A DNA stretch of 64,000 nucleotides, from the NCBI GenBank assembly GCA_021325255.1, contig JAJPHP010000070.1:39419-103418 (forward strand), given 5' to 3'. Of this stretch, positions 52,128 through 61,761 are shown one piece after another. Source of the DNA: Nitrososphaerota archaeon (GTDB taxonomy: Archaea; Thermoproteota; Nitrososphaeria; Nitrososphaerales; CADDZS01). Within the stretch, counting starts at the first letter, position 1; each line of letters begins with the position of its first letter. A program made the translations under genes and the position numbers. The notes under the pieces are model-generated. The model was not told the origin of the DNA, ran no database searches, and worked only from the letters and a program-made list of their open reading frames with translations.

Positions 52128-53489
52128 GTGTACCTCAAGGACATCACGGGCACACTTGGAAACGAGCTCTCCGGGAAGAGAGTCGCCCACTGCGTGACAG
52201 GTTCCATCTCAATTACCGAGGCGCCAAGAATCGCGAGACTCTTAATGCGCCACGGCTGCGAGGTCATCCCCGTCCTGACGCCGAAGGCGGCCGAATTTGT
52301 CTCGCCAATGATCTTCGAGTGGTCGACCGGAAATCCTCCTATCACCAAATTGACCGGAAGGGTGGAACACGTCGAACTTGTCTCGCCCGAGTCCCCAAAG
52401 AGAGTAGACCTCATCCTCATCGCCCCCTGCACTGCGAACACCATTGGGAAGATCTCAAGCGGAGTTGCCGACGAGCCTGTTTCAACACTCGCGTGCACCG
52501 CGCTCGGATCTGGAATCCCTATCCTAATCGCAAGCGCAATGCACGAGCCCATGGCGAAGAATCCTGTGATCCGTCAAGCAATGGAGAAGCTTGAGAAGGT
52601 CGGCGTGAAGTTCATCGAGGGCAGGCTGGTCGAGTCGAAATCAAAACTCGCCGAGCCAGAGGAAATTGTTCAGGCGGTGATCTCAGAGATTGGGAGCAAT
52701 GCAGGAAGAAGGGGGGCTGGCAACGCCTTAACAGACAGAGAGTGGGCCCGCTCAAATGCTGACAACAACAGTCTTGCAGGCTACAGCGTAACAGTAACAG
52801 CAGGACCAACAAGGGAGCCGATTGACCAAGTGCGTTTCATCTCTAACGCGAGCAGCGGAAAGATGGGTGTTGCTCTAGCGGAGGAGGCACTCTCAAGGGG
52901 GGCAAAGAGAGTGAACCTAATTCACGGGCCCGGAGTCGTCGTTCCGGACGCGCTTCTGAAGAGTAGCGAAGATGGAAGAGTGCGCATCAGCGGAGTTGTG
53001 ACTAGTCAAGAGATGCAGGATGCTGTTCTCTCCGTTCTTTCCGGAGGCGATGGTGAACACGACGTCCTGATCTCTGCGGGAGCGCCCGCTGACTATACAA
53101 GCCTCGCTCCTTCCCGTGGCAAGATCAGCACCTCGGACAAGCCAACCCTCAGACTCGAGCTAAAGGCAACAAAGAAGATCATCTCGGTTGCAAAGGAAAA
53201 GTTTCCAAAAGCTTTCGTCGTGGCCTTCAAGGCAGAGCACGTATCAGAAGGAGATCCAGCAAAGCTCACCGCCAGGGCACTCGAGACGCTCAGGACTTCC
53301 GGCGCCGAGATTGTTGTCGCCAACGACATTGGAAAAGCCGGGATAGGCTTCGGATCAGATTTCAATGAGGTCCTGGTCCTAACAAGGGATGGTAAAGCCA
53401 GAACTCTGACCAGGGCAAGCAAGAAAGAGATTGCAGCCAAGATCCTGGACATCTTAGGCGAGGAGATTAGGCGCTCCAAGCAGTATTAG
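52128..53489 (+). CDS. coaBC: Phosphopantothenoylcysteine synthetase/decarboxylase (CoaBC)
   Basis: 453 residues from GTG 52128. The CoaC flavin half has HCVTGSISITEAPRIARLL, VEHVELV (active His region), APCTANTIGKISSGVADEPVSTLA and SAMHEPMAKNPV. The CoaB half starts near residue 218 with VTVTAGPTREPIDQVRFISNASSGKMGVALAEEA, then SAGAPADYTS, KATKKII, FKAEH and VANDIG. Two steps of coenzyme A synthesis: CTP- or ATP-driven joining of cysteine and decarboxylation. Typical fused archaeal length. Confidence 0.93.
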   Translation: MYLKDITGTLGNELSGKRVAHCVTGSISITEAPRIARLLMRHGCEVIPVLTPKAAEFVSPMIFEWSTGNPPITKLTGRVEHVELVSPESPKRVDLILIAPCTANTIGKISSGVADEPVSTLACTALGSGIPILIASAMHEPMAKNPVIRQAMEKLEKVGVKFIEGRLVESKSKLAEPEEIVQAVISEIGSNAGRRGAGNALTDREWARSNADNNSLAGYSVTVTAGPTREPIDQVRFISNASSGKMGVALAEEALSRGAKRVNLIHGPGVVVPDALLKSSEDGRVRISGVVTSQEMQDAVLSVLSGGDGEHDVLISAGAPADYTSLAPSRGKISTSDKPTLRLELKATKKIISVAKEKFPKAFVVAFKAEHVSEGDPAKLTARALETLRTSGAEIVVANDIGKAGIGFGSDFNEVLVLTRDGKARTLTRASKKEIAAKILDILGEEIRRSKQY

Positions 53490-53583
53490 TAGGAGCAGAG
53501 GTCAGGATCCCTCTGCGAAAGACGAGTAGGAAGAATAAAAAAAGCGATGAAACATCTCGGAGGAGTGTGCATATCATAACAGC

Positions 53584-54282
53584 ATGTGCTCAATCGTCGC
53601 CGCAAACCGCCAAGATGGGCTAGATCTCGTCTTCTTCGAGAACAGGGACAGGCCCAGGGAGCCCTTCATCGGCAACGACGTCAGGAGAATAGGAGACGTT
53701 GTTGGAATCTACGACTTCAGGGCGAGGGGGATTGCCTGTGGGTACTCACTGAAATCAGGGACAGCCGGAGGCGTCGCCAACATCATCGGTTACACCGGGA
53801 GCAAGTCAAGAGGCGTGGTTCTGCTTAGGGCACTCGAGGAGGGGAGGTCTGCGAGGGATGCTGCGCAAATCATTGAGAGAGAAGTTACAGGAGGCGAGTA
53901 CAGCTCAGGGCGCTATGTCCTCTGCGATGAAAAATCTATCGTCAGCCTCGAAAGTTTCGGAACCAATGTTCACCACGACGGAGGCGCCAAGAGCAAGTTC
54001 GTTGTCACGACGAACCACTTTCACAAGCTCCGCGCCGGCATGAGACTAGAAAACTCTGTACTTAGGGAGAAATACCTTCAGACGCTGGGGGAGAACATCA
54101 CGGAGGAGGCCATAATTAAACTCGCCACAAAACACCGCAACCCCGCGATCTGCCGACCAGGAAGGACACTATCAAGTTTCATTGTGTTCAAGAAACCAGC
54201 CCAACCACCCCGCATACTCTACTCTCTCGGCGAGCCATGCAAGGGGTACAAAGAGTTACCAAGAAAAACCATCAGCATTTGA
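53584..54282 (+). CDS. Ntn-hydrolase-like protein (NRDE/TANGO2 or C45 type)
   Basis: 232 residues. MCSIVAANRQDGLDLVFFENRDRPREPF puts a Cys at position 2, the expected nucleophile after Met removal, and ENRDRPRE resembles the NRDE/TANGO2 start. GTAGGVANIIGY, GRYVLCDEKSIVSLESFG, FVVTTNHFHKL and a C-terminal TLSSFIVFKKPAQPPRILYSLGEPC fit acyl-transferring or amide-cleaving Ntn enzymes. 94 bases after coaBC. Substrate unknown. Confidence 0.65.
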   Translation: MCSIVAANRQDGLDLVFFENRDRPREPFIGNDVRRIGDVVGIYDFRARGIACGYSLKSGTAGGVANIIGYTGSKSRGVVLLRALEEGRSARDAAQIIEREVTGGEYSSGRYVLCDEKSIVSLESFGTNVHHDGGAKSKFVVTTNHFHKLRAGMRLENSVLREKYLQTLGENITEEAIIKLATKHRNPAICRPGRTLSSFIVFKKPAQPPRILYSLGEPCKGYKELPRKTISI

Positions 54283-55004
54283 TCCATGCTTTACGCCAGT
54301 ATCCAATGTCGGAACACATTAAAAAAAATTGGAACTCTTGCGTGTGAGTGGAAGCAAACAAATCACCGGTCCAGTAACTCTAAGAAGAAAATACACACCA
54401 AGAAGCACACTTTCTAGAGTATATCGCCGACCAATCGGGCCCTCAAATTCGCAGACGATGGTAAAACCTTGGAGCATGAAGCGATCAGATATGATGTAGG
54501 GTTCATGAGAGAGCTAGAAGTGCTGCGGGAGTCTGGGAATACGATATTCCGAAAAGGGTCCGGCTCGTCGAGGAAGATAGATAGAAGATGCACTCGTCTT
54601 TCTGAGCAGCCTAGAACCAGTGGTGCATCCAGTACCTCTCAAACAAGACTCTCTGCATGTAGAAAGCGCGGCTCGGTGCGTGGAAATTTATCTCTGGATG
54701 AGGCCTTGAATGCCAGTTCCCTTTCACGAATGCAGCCTTGGCTTCCCCAGTCATAAGAAAGCATGCGCCGTCACCATCGAACGTCTTCTCCACTCCTTGG
54801 CCTTGCGGGTACAATATTCGTCAAAAAAGGCTTAAATTTTTGGGGCGCAGTTCAAGAGCTGAATAACCGAAGAGCTCTTTCGCTCATCGAACCCAGCCAA
54901 GGAAGAACAACTATGCTCTTCGCTCGATACAGTTGCCGCACAAACCGGAAGGGGGTACAAGAGTTTACTTTGAAGAAGGCAATCAGTTCGTATGAGCCCT
55001 TGGT
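54283..55004. other. Gap, no convincing gene
   Basis: 722 bases. Plus-strand frames 54469-54756 and 54763-55068 have no protein-like pattern, the second running into the end of the convergent regulator gene. Likely holds the 3' ends of both flanking units. Confidence 0.35.
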
Positions 55005-56192
55005 TCACCTTTTCGCAAAGGCGCATACTGAAAGCCTGCACGAATGGATTTCGCCATCACGTTCGTAAGCACAGTGCGCAGACCTGTAGTATTCACAATG
55101 TGATCTGAGGGAATCAAAACTCGTATGAAAAAGGTTGAGACTGATCCTTGGCTCGAATCTCCACTTGTTCCTCATTTCATCGAACATATGACCTGGGATA
55201 GGTTGATTGAACTCGGATGCTTCATCGAACATCTCGTAATCAAACTTGCCCTTCAAACCGCAAGTGTGCTTTGAAACATATCTGAAGGTAGCCGCGATAT
55301 ATTCCGGCGGACATGAAACTAACCAGAAGTACGTGTTGTCGGTCTTCCACTCAGTCGTAGTGAAGGGAAGCGCAAGTGCGCATGCTCTCACTTCTGCGAG
55401 ATCGCAAAGCCCTTCAAGCATGTATGAAAATAGGAACGTGGCGTCTGGATTTCGCTGCCGACGGTGATTTTGTTTCGCTCGAACGCAATATCCCTCGACA
55501 TAGCGCTTGACGTGATTGTTGTAGTGGTACCGTGCATTGAACTGATTGAGCTCTGCCGACACTGCAAGCTTTGAGATTGAGGACGGGAGCTTCATCTGAA
55601 GGCGTTGAATCAAGTGGATGTCCTTGGCGTCTAGCACGGGAGGAGTGCGGGTGCTCTGCGATTCCGGTAAAGCTAATTTCTTCTTGGTAAGAAGAGTCTT
55701 TTCAACCGAATTCCAATCAATGTCCCAAGCTCCTTCTCGAATGTCGTAATAATCGAGATTCAGCGAGATTGATCGAAACCAATTCATCCTTTCGAGCTCA
55801 TATGCTTCTATGTAACTCATCGAGACGAGCCAGTCAAGAATCCTTCGCAAATGGTATTCCTCATATGTTGGGATCAGCATAAGGGCCATTATACAACGGC
55901 CTGGAAGGACTTGCGCTCCATAGGTGGCGCCGGCTTCCTGTCTGAGGAAATCGACAATCGTCTTGGCGTCCACGTGATTTGGGAAATCAACGCGAAGTAT
56001 CCACCGCTCGAGTCCCATGAGTTTGAAATTGAACTCGACATCGGATTTGATCCCGCGAGAGGGCAATTCATGCCAGACTTGGTATCGAGTCGTTTCGGTG
56101 CTAAGGCCAGCGAGACTCGCTAGCAAGCTGACGTTCTCAACGCCGTGGATCTTTATTGCATCGAGCAGTGCTCTTCCAGATTGTTGATTCAT
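55005..56192 (-). CDS. Lrp-like double regulator of the thaumarchaeal type
   Basis: 395 residues built from two similar halves. Half 1: a helix-turn-helix (ALLDAIKIHGVENVSLLASLAGLSTETTRYQVWHELPSRGI) and a RAM-like beta-alpha-beta domain (ILRVDFPNHVDAKTIVDFLRQEAG). Half 2: DAKDIHLIQRLQMKLPSSISKLAVSAELNQFNARYHYNNHVKRYV and a second effector-like domain. It has a Cys/His-rich C-terminus (HCEYYRSAHC…SCRLSVCAF). Single-chain Lrp-like tandems would bind DNA as a pseudo-dimer. Target and effector unknown. Confidence 0.65.
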   Translation of the reverse strand: MNQQSGRALLDAIKIHGVENVSLLASLAGLSTETTRYQVWHELPSRGIKSDVEFNFKLMGLERWILRVDFPNHVDAKTIVDFLRQEAGATYGAQVLPGRCIMALMLIPTYEEYHLRRILDWLVSMSYIEAYELERMNWFRSISLNLDYYDIREGAWDIDWNSVEKTLLTKKKLALPESQSTRTPPVLDAKDIHLIQRLQMKLPSSISKLAVSAELNQFNARYHYNNHVKRYVEGYCVRAKQNHRRQRNPDATFLFSYMLEGLCDLAEVRACALALPFTTTEWKTDNTYFWLVSCPPEYIAATFRYVSKHTCGLKGKFDYEMFDEASEFNQPIPGHMFDEMRNKWRFEPRISLNLFHTSFDSLRSHCEYYRSAHCAYERDGEIHSCRLSVCAFAKR

Positions 56193-56337
56193 CTTCTGAT
56201 CATGCTCAATTTCGTAAATTCTTAATCAGTTCCTTTCGAAATAGATTCCCATAAAATCCGAGTCCCTAACCTGTTAGGGAAGACGGTACTCCACTTGGAC
56301 TATTTCTGATCAGGATCGCTTCTTTTTGATTTAATGA

Positions 56338-56778
56338 ATGACGACCTCGAGCGTCATTTGGACTTGTCTTTATTGCTTCAGGTACTTTCGATTATTTGAG
56401 TATCTTTTAGGCATCGCTTTATCAGGTCAGCCAGTGCAGGTCAACTTGAAGCCTCCGCTTGTTGTTCTCATTGCGCAAGCTGCGCCAATATCTGCATACA
56501 TTTGTCAGTTTCGTAGGATGACACGTAGAAGTGGGAAGCTCAGGTTAGGCACAGTAGGAGTTTTCACGATTTTCTTGTCAAGTCTGCTTTTCCCATTCGC
56601 GGTCATACTCGTTGCAAGCTTCGCTTACTCGCTGCAGCTGGAGACTTTGATCATGAATTTAGGCCCGTTCCTGATCCCGAGCTTAACTTCAGGAGTCCTG
56701 CTTTCTCTTGCCGGCAAGGATATGGCGAAGAATACATCATTGTGGATGAGACCTAACACTGGCCAGTGGAAACCATGA
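56338..56778 (+). CDS. Hypothetical membrane protein
   Basis: 146 residues with about three membrane helices (around 42-58, 75-95 and 105-125). The N-terminal 30 residues hold two Cys near aromatic residues. No family recognised. Divergent from the Lrp-like regulator at 55005-56192, which could control it. Confidence 0.55.
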   Translation: MTTSSVIWTCLYCFRYFRLFEYLLGIALSGQPVQVNLKPPLVVLIAQAAPISAYICQFRRMTRRSGKLRLGTVGVFTIFLSSLLFPFAVILVASFAYSLQLETLIMNLGPFLIPSLTSGVLLSLAGKDMAKNTSLWMRPNTGQWKP

Positions 56779-57054
56779 ATTGACCAATCAATTGCATTCG
56801 ATTAAATGATTTCACCTGAAAACGCAAAATCCTCATCTAGATCATGCCTCATCCACGGGCTGGGTGGCCATCGTTAGGATCCAGTTTAGCTTGCAACGCT
56901 CGAACCGTATCGTCAGCTGTACCTGGCCAACCGAAATGACCCGGCTGTTCTGCAGTTCCCAGTCCACTGATACTGTCACCCAACACAAATTATTACAAAA
57001 GATACGCGGACTATATGTAGGCGTTCCGTGGCAAGAAACTTTGTGGCAATTAGG

Positions 57055-57399
57055 ATGAAGAAGAAGGACAATAGAGAGAGCGGGACCCTCATACTTAGGC
57101 TAGGCGCCGGCGCCGATCAGCTCGTGGATTGCCCGAAGGTCGAGGAGTCACTCAAGGGCATCGAGGGGATACTGGACGCTCAGGTCAACTGTTTCAGCCA
57201 CATGGTGAGGATCGAATTTGATCCGAGGAAGTTAACCTTCGAGCAAGTCGGGAGTGCACTGGACACGCTGCGCCTTGACGAGGCGCACTTCAGAACCGAC
57301 GGAGCGAGTGGAAGATCCAGGAGGGCGTCGGGGAAGCTGAGGCATCAAAACACTAAACCATCGCAGGACCTTAAGTTACGTCGCTTTTCCCTGCACTAG
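57055..57399 (+). CDS. HMA-fold protein lacking the CxxC metal site
   Basis: 114 residues from ATG 57055 (GTG 57028 in frame). GTLILRLGAGADQLVDCPKVEESLKGIEGILDAQVNCFSHMVRIEFDPRKLTFEQVGSALDTL has the beta-alpha-beta plan of heavy-metal-associated domains, but the GMxCxxC loop is replaced by GAGADQLVDC. The C-terminal 40 residues are basic. It may bind a single ion through Cys residues or none. Stands alone. Confidence 0.6.
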   Translation: MKKKDNRESGTLILRLGAGADQLVDCPKVEESLKGIEGILDAQVNCFSHMVRIEFDPRKLTFEQVGSALDTLRLDEAHFRTDGASGRSRRASGKLRHQNTKPSQDLKLRRFSLH

Positions 57400-57495
57400 A
57401 TCGAAGGACTTCGGTCTCCATTTGCGTTACTTTTTGGGTTTGGGCTTACTAGTAAATTCGCCTTCAAATCCCATGGATTATCAACGAACTTGTGG

Positions 57496-57978
57496 CTAGG
57501 TTCGCTTTTCCGTCACGGAGGTTCTAGTGGCAATCTCCGAAAAGTCATGGGTGTGCTGCAGAGCTCGCATTAACTTGTCCAAATCCTTGGGTGGCGGGCG
57601 GGGTTTACGGCTTTCCAAGTCGAACCACACACCGTCTGAGGTTACCAACGCTGAAACTTCATCAGTGGCGTTTCGGAATGTATTTCTCACTCGAAATCGC
57701 ACACCATCTTGTGAGAGTCCTGCGACTTCCAAGTCGACTCGGAAATCTTCCATTAACCTCAACTCCTTTCTGTAAACTAGCTCGTCGCGTACGACAACTA
57801 GTCCGAATCTTTCTGATGCAAATCGAGAGACTGTAAAGCCGTTTTGACTGAAGAAATGCATGCGAGTGTTGGAAGCGTGATCGAGGTAAGAACTGTTTGC
57901 CGTATGTGCATTGGCGTCCAAGTCGCTCCATCCAACCCGAAATCGCTGCTCAAAATAGATAGTGTTCTTGCTCGACAA
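57496..57978 (-). CDS. Acyl-CoA thioesterase-like protein (hotdog, 4HBT)
   Basis: 160 residues from TTG 57978. RFRVGWSDLDANAHTANSSYLDHASNTRM is the 4HBT start (D.D…H.NN..Y), with VVRDELVYRKELRLMEDFRVDLEVAGLSQDGVRFRVRNTF and a VTSDGVWFDLESRKPRP close. Such proteins cleave acyl-CoA thioesters in the cytoplasm. Length normal. The in-family Asp is present (D19-D21). Confidence 0.8.
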   Translation of the reverse strand: MSSKNTIYFEQRFRVGWSDLDANAHTANSSYLDHASNTRMHFFSQNGFTVSRFASERFGLVVVRDELVYRKELRLMEDFRVDLEVAGLSQDGVRFRVRNTFRNATDEVSALVTSDGVWFDLESRKPRPPPKDLDKLMRALQHTHDFSEIATRTSVTEKRT

Positions 57979-58194
57979 TTCTCAATAACGCCTAGTTTCC
58001 TTACTTTTCGATTCTTTCCAGAAATAGATGTATAATTAGGTCCGCATTTTCAGTGGTCTGTTTTGTAGGACCACCCGCATACAATTTTACTAGTAACGAA
58101 CTTTATCAGACGAGGAGGTAACAGAACCGGTAAACCCGAATAAATTCCGTTGAAGTTATTAAACACCCGGCTAAATTACTTCGACATCAACCCT

Positions 58195-58602
58195 ATGACA
58201 AATTTCCGTTTCATCTACGTTGGAATAAGAGTGCGAGACATGCAAGAGTCACTTGACTTCTACACGAAAGTATTCCAAATGCAAATAGCGGATAAACTGG
58301 AAAGAACAGAGCCAACCAAAGGACAGGTGGTTACGCTCAAGAGTCCTGCCTCTAATCAATTGTTGGAACTGAACTACTATGAAGAAGGAAGTAAATTCGG
58401 TAGCGAATACAAAAATGGTGGAGAACTAGACCATCTCGCATTTGCCGTTGAAAATCTTCTCGAAACGGATGAAGAATTAAGACAAAAAGGAATCGAGATA
58501 GTCGCGTAGCCGTTTTCCATTGGATGGTCCGTAGGATGGAAAGAAGCATTTGTCAAAGACCCAAACGGCATCTGGATAGAATTACTGGAACGCAAAAAGT
58601 GA
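58195..58602 (+). pseudogene. VOC/glyoxalase-like protein interrupted by an in-frame TAG
   Basis: From ATG 58195 the frame reads FRFIYVGIRVRDMQESLDFYTKVFQM, QLLELNYYEEG, LDHLAFAVENLLE and KGIEIVA, then TAG at 58507-58509. The same frame continues without shift as PFSIGWSVGWKEAFVKDPNGIWIELLERKK to TGA 58600-58602, which is the missing last strand with its metal-binding Glu. So one TAG cuts a normal 135-residue VOC protein. The first metal ligand, usually His, is Tyr (YVGIRV). Recent pseudogene, readthrough, or sequence error. Confidence 0.75.
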
Positions 58603-58679
58603 AGGGATAAAAGCCGACCACTAATGCCTAGTCCAAATTCAAATGAGGGGTTTCGTAGCAAGGGTTTCATCAGCCTTCT

Positions 58680-59435
58680 ATGCCGCCGCGAGTGAGGAAA
58701 AAGGCTTTGTGTGTGGATGAAAAGAAGGCCTATAGAAAGTTACGTTTGAGTTCAGAATCCGGTGGTCACCGCGTAGTAATTCCAGGTCTCAGGAAGGGCA
58801 AGCTGGAGTCGCTGACTGACGGCATCTTCGGAACCGTTATGACAGTCCTTGTCCTGAGCCTTAGCGTTCCCATCATCACTTCAAATACTTTGTCGGTCGA
58901 GAACTCGCAGCTAATCGACTCCATTCGCGGCTTGCTCCCTGACATCCTTGCTTACGTCATCAGTTTCGTAATACTCGGGTCGTTTTGGATCAGGCACCAC
59001 ACCATGTTCCACTTCGTCTCAAGGGTGGACAGGGTCATGCTCTGGCTGAACATACTGTTTCTCCTGAGCATAGGCTTCGTTCCTTTTTCGACCGCGCTGC
59101 TCGGCCGCTACCCGCTGCTTCAGCCCTCTCTCCTGATATACGGAGTAAACCTGATAGCAACCAGCGTGACCTCGCAGGTGGTCTGGGTCTACGCGAGAAG
59201 GAGGGAGCTCGTAGCCAAGGACTCGCTCGACGAGCGGATCGTTTCGAGGATAAACAGAAGGATGACACTCGGACCGATTTCTTATGCTATCGGAATCGCC
59301 GCGTCCTTTTTCGATCCAACCCTGACCCTGGTAATTTACGTCGTGACGCTGGCGTTCTTCGTGTTCAACACCACTGGAGGTTACAGGATCGGTAGAAGCC
59401 GCGGGGCTGGTTCTGAAACTGAAGGCTCGTCGTAA
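58680..59435 (+). CDS. TMEM175-type (DUF1211) potassium channel-like protein
   Basis: 251 residues. After 40 basic residues the TMEM175 start follows: KGKLESLTDGIFGTVMTVLVLSLSVP (R/K-E-…DG.F…), then four more helices with SFVILGSFWIRHHTMFHFV (conserved W..HH) and LNILFLLSIGFVPFSTALLG. About six membrane helices, the usual one-repeat prokaryotic form (about 200-220), which assembles as a tetramer. K+ conduction is inferred from the family. Confidence 0.8.
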   Translation: MPPRVRKKALCVDEKKAYRKLRLSSESGGHRVVIPGLRKGKLESLTDGIFGTVMTVLVLSLSVPIITSNTLSVENSQLIDSIRGLLPDILAYVISFVILGSFWIRHHTMFHFVSRVDRVMLWLNILFLLSIGFVPFSTALLGRYPLLQPSLLIYGVNLIATSVTSQVVWVYARRRELVAKDSLDERIVSRINRRMTLGPISYAIGIAASFFDPTLTLVIYVVTLAFFVFNTTGGYRIGRSRGAGSETEGSS

Positions 59436-59547
59436 AGAAAATTAGAAATAGCGTAGGTCTGGAACTGATTTGATCGTGATTTAGATTTGAGCGAACCCCA
59501 AAGTGCCAGGAAGCACCGCTCGTCCTAATTCATTCCCGAGATTAACA

Positions 59548-60054
59548 TCATCTAATGCCGGTGTCAATATCGACGTTGACTACTAACTGCATGCCCCCCT
59601 CCACCACGACGGTCTTGGGAAAGGTCGAAGAACAACCCATCCACGTGCAGCTCGGATTCAGTCCGGTGATGTAAAATGTGCCGGCTGGCAGGAGTATTGA
59701 GTAGTGTCCGCTCGGAGAAATTGCCGCACTGTACCTCTGACAATTAGTGTTGGCCGTGGAACTCGTGCCAGCAGTAAAAGGGCAGTTCGAGAAGAGAAGA
59801 CTGTAGCCAGTCAAATCCACCGTGCACGATTGATTTTCCTGACACACGGGCTGCGACGGTCCAACCTGAACGTATCCAGTCACAACCCCCTCCATTGTCC
59901 ACGTAGTGGTTGAGGTAATTGTGGTGGTTGATGTTGTTGTTTTCGAAGTACCACCATACACTAATGCAGCAGTCACGCCTAGTCCAATGACTACAAAGGT
60001 CAAAACTATTGAGATGGCTGCGGAATTGCTAATTGAAAATCTGCCCGGTTTCAC
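59548..60054 (-). CDS. Membrane-anchored surface protein with Thr-rich stalk
   Basis: 168 residues: one N-terminal membrane helix (AISIVLTFVVIGLGVTAALVYGG), a Thr-rich stalk (TTTSTTTITSTTTW) and an outer domain with six Cys (VCQENQSC, NCPF, NCQRY, SCTWMGC) and GHYSILLPAGTFYITGL, which resembles carboxypeptidase-regulatory/prealbumin-like beta domains. Probably exposed and disulfide-bonded. Convergent with the TMEM175-type gene. Confidence 0.65.
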   Translation of the reverse strand: MKPGRFSISNSAAISIVLTFVVIGLGVTAALVYGGTSKTTTSTTTITSTTTWTMEGVVTGYVQVGPSQPVCQENQSCTVDLTGYSLLFSNCPFTAGTSSTANTNCQRYSAAISPSGHYSILLPAGTFYITGLNPSCTWMGCSSTFPKTVVVEGGMQLVVNVDIDTGIR

Positions 60055-60402
60055 AGGTTTGATTCACCTTCATCTTTGCTTGTATGCAAATAGATACGCG
60101 ATCGGTGAATATAACCCGTGAACACGATCTTCATGGTTGATAATGAGAGAGCGTGCACATATTTTCAACACATGTCCACGCATGCAGAGTAAGATCGTAG
60201 CGGCCTTTGTCTGAATGGGATAGGATTGAATATAGTTTGATTCCAACGCCCGGATTTTTGATACGAGTTGTTGGGCGTGAAAATTTCCAGAGGCTGAGAT
60301 CTCCTACCTCTTCTGATACCGGAATCCCCGCTTAACGAATCGTTCGTGAGCGTCAGCCGCAGATCGAGATTCGGCATCACTTCGATTATCGAATCCAAAT
60401 AC
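60055..60402. other. Intergenic region before the second toxin-antitoxin pair
   Basis: 348 bases. A TATA-like AATATTTTG at 60421-60429 lies inside the frame of the next gene if started early, otherwise nothing is seen beyond divergent promoter space for the surface-protein gene and the AbrB gene. Confidence 0.3.
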
Positions 60403-60705
60403 ATGGACAACGAAGCCTTAAATATTTTGCCCGCGGACCCACATGTGGGTATCAGTCACAACAAATTGAGCGTCGTAGTCGAGGCTGACGAAAGAGGCAG
60501 GATACTCATACCAAGGGAACTGCGTCGCAAATTCAAGACAAAGAGATACAGAATCAGCGCGAAGCGAGATCACCTGGAACTAGAGCCTCTGGAGGACGTG
60601 GATGAGCTCTATCTTAAATTCGCGGACAAGATAAAATCGGATTGGGAAACATTAGAGGAAAAGGGAGAGGAGTTTGTCTCAAGGGGAAGAAGAGGGAGAC
60701 GATAA
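60403..60705 (+). CDS. AbrB-type antitoxin (VapB-like), second module
   Basis: 100 residues from ATG 60403 (a frame-open ATG at 60346 would add 19 residues with no pattern). NKLSVVVEADERGRILIPRELRRKFKTKRYRISAKRDHLELEPL is the SpoVT-AbrB domain. The Glu/Lys/Arg-rich tail (SDWETLEEKGEEFVSRGRRGRR) would bind the toxin. It overlaps the PIN gene by 32 bases. Confidence 0.8.
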   Translation: MDNEALNILPADPHVGISHNKLSVVVEADERGRILIPRELRRKFKTKRYRISAKRDHLELEPLEDVDELYLKFADKIKSDWETLEEKGEEFVSRGRRGRR

Positions 60706-61144
60706 GATCTTACTTGCTGACACCGACCTCTTTTTCTTCTACTTGAAGGGCGGCAAGCTTGCACCGCAGGCAAAGCATGTAATCAAGATGGCGAGCAGAG
60801 GCGTTCTCGAATTGAGGACCTCCTCAGAAGTGTACGATGATGCAATTTCAGCGCTACGTAGCGACAACGTTCCAATGCCGACGATAATTGAATTTGTCTC
60901 CATGATGAAGTCGATTCCTCATCGGGCGCTGGCATTGAATGCTGAAGTTGCCGAAGAAGCGTTGAACCTGTATCAAAAGTATGGAGGGAGAAGGAAGCTC
61001 AGCTATTTTGACTCCTTCCATGCCGCGACCGCAAAGAGATACGACCTGACACTGCTGACTAGCGATGGCTATATGCAGGACCACGCGGACGACATTCGAA
61101 TAGGAGTAAAGGATCTTCGGTCGATTACCACAGGTGAAGAATAA
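60674..61144 (+). CDS. PIN-domain toxin (VapC-like), second module
   Basis: 156 residues from TTG 60674. LADTDLFFFYLKG has the first catalytic Asp, SSEVYDDAISAL the second acidic residue, and LSYFDSFHAATAKRYDLTLLTSDGYM the third and fourth sites. The start lies inside the antitoxin gene, so translation is coupled. Predicted Mg-dependent RNase kept in check by the AbrB partner. Confidence 0.82.
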   Translation: MSQGEEEGDDKILLADTDLFFFYLKGGKLAPQAKHVIKMASRGVLELRTSSEVYDDAISALRSDNVPMPTIIEFVSMMKSIPHRALALNAEVAEEALNLYQKYGGRRKLSYFDSFHAATAKRYDLTLLTSDGYMQDHADDIRIGVKDLRSITTGEE

Positions 61145-61254
61145 GAAGAAAGGGGTCCGTAAGCTAGGTTAGCAGTTGAGGTGCGACTGTTTAGTCGACT
61201 CTTCAAAAAGATAAAGTGCAGTGGCGGGGATGCTCGATACCTGCGCGGGTCGAC

Positions 61255-61446
61255 ATGCCAGAGTCTAAGATCGACTCCGTCAGGAACGAGCTCAAGTTCG
61301 AAATCTCAAGAGTAGAGTCGAAGGTCAAAGATCTCGACAAGAGGCTTACGTGTAAGATGAAGGAAATGGACAAGAGGCTCGACATAGTCGAGAGGCTGTC
61401 CGTGCTCGAGGCTAAGGTGTCGGCGCAAAGAAAGCAGCCGTATTAG
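61255..61446 (+). CDS. Short hendecad coiled-coil paralog, probably truncated
   Basis: 63 residues from ATG 61255 (GTG 61216 in frame). ESKIDSVRNELKFEISRVESKVKDLDKRLT… and LDIVERLSVLEAKVSAQRK match the start and the end of the coiled-coil protein at 51162-51632, with about five 11-residue repeats missing between them, as well as the N-terminal Trp/Phe-rich part. It may be a decayed copy or a short form that pairs with the long one. Confidence 0.5.
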   Translation: MPESKIDSVRNELKFEISRVESKVKDLDKRLTCKMKEMDKRLDIVERLSVLEAKVSAQRKQPY

Positions 61447-61761
61447 TGGTAGTCGCATCATAATGCGGCGTGAGACAATTTTCATTCCGACTGCAGCATT
61501 AATGCGGATCTGCGCACTCATCAGGTTCATTTTATTGAACGAGTCTACACGCCTCCCAGAGAATCCGAAAGGCAATCGAATGCGACCGCAGTTTGCGCAT
61601 GAATCTGATCTCTGCCCGTTCAGAACAGCTCTCTTTTTCCCTACGTGGGGACGAAATTTCAGCGGAAGAAAAAAAGGAGAATAACAGTTTATAGCACTCC
61701 AAAGGAAGGCCTCTGCTCTAGGACGGAAGAAAAATATCTCGCATTGACCACAAAGATTTCC
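61447..61761. other. Intergenic region before the LLM gene
   Basis: 315 bases. The LLM frame is open back to 61645 but this part is not LLM-like. No other gene seen. Plus-strand frame 61463-61684 looks like chance. Confidence 0.35.

Noticed and set aside
51902..52552. 216-residue ORF on the minus strand
   Set aside because: Shadow of coaBC, which has unmistakable motifs on the plus strand.
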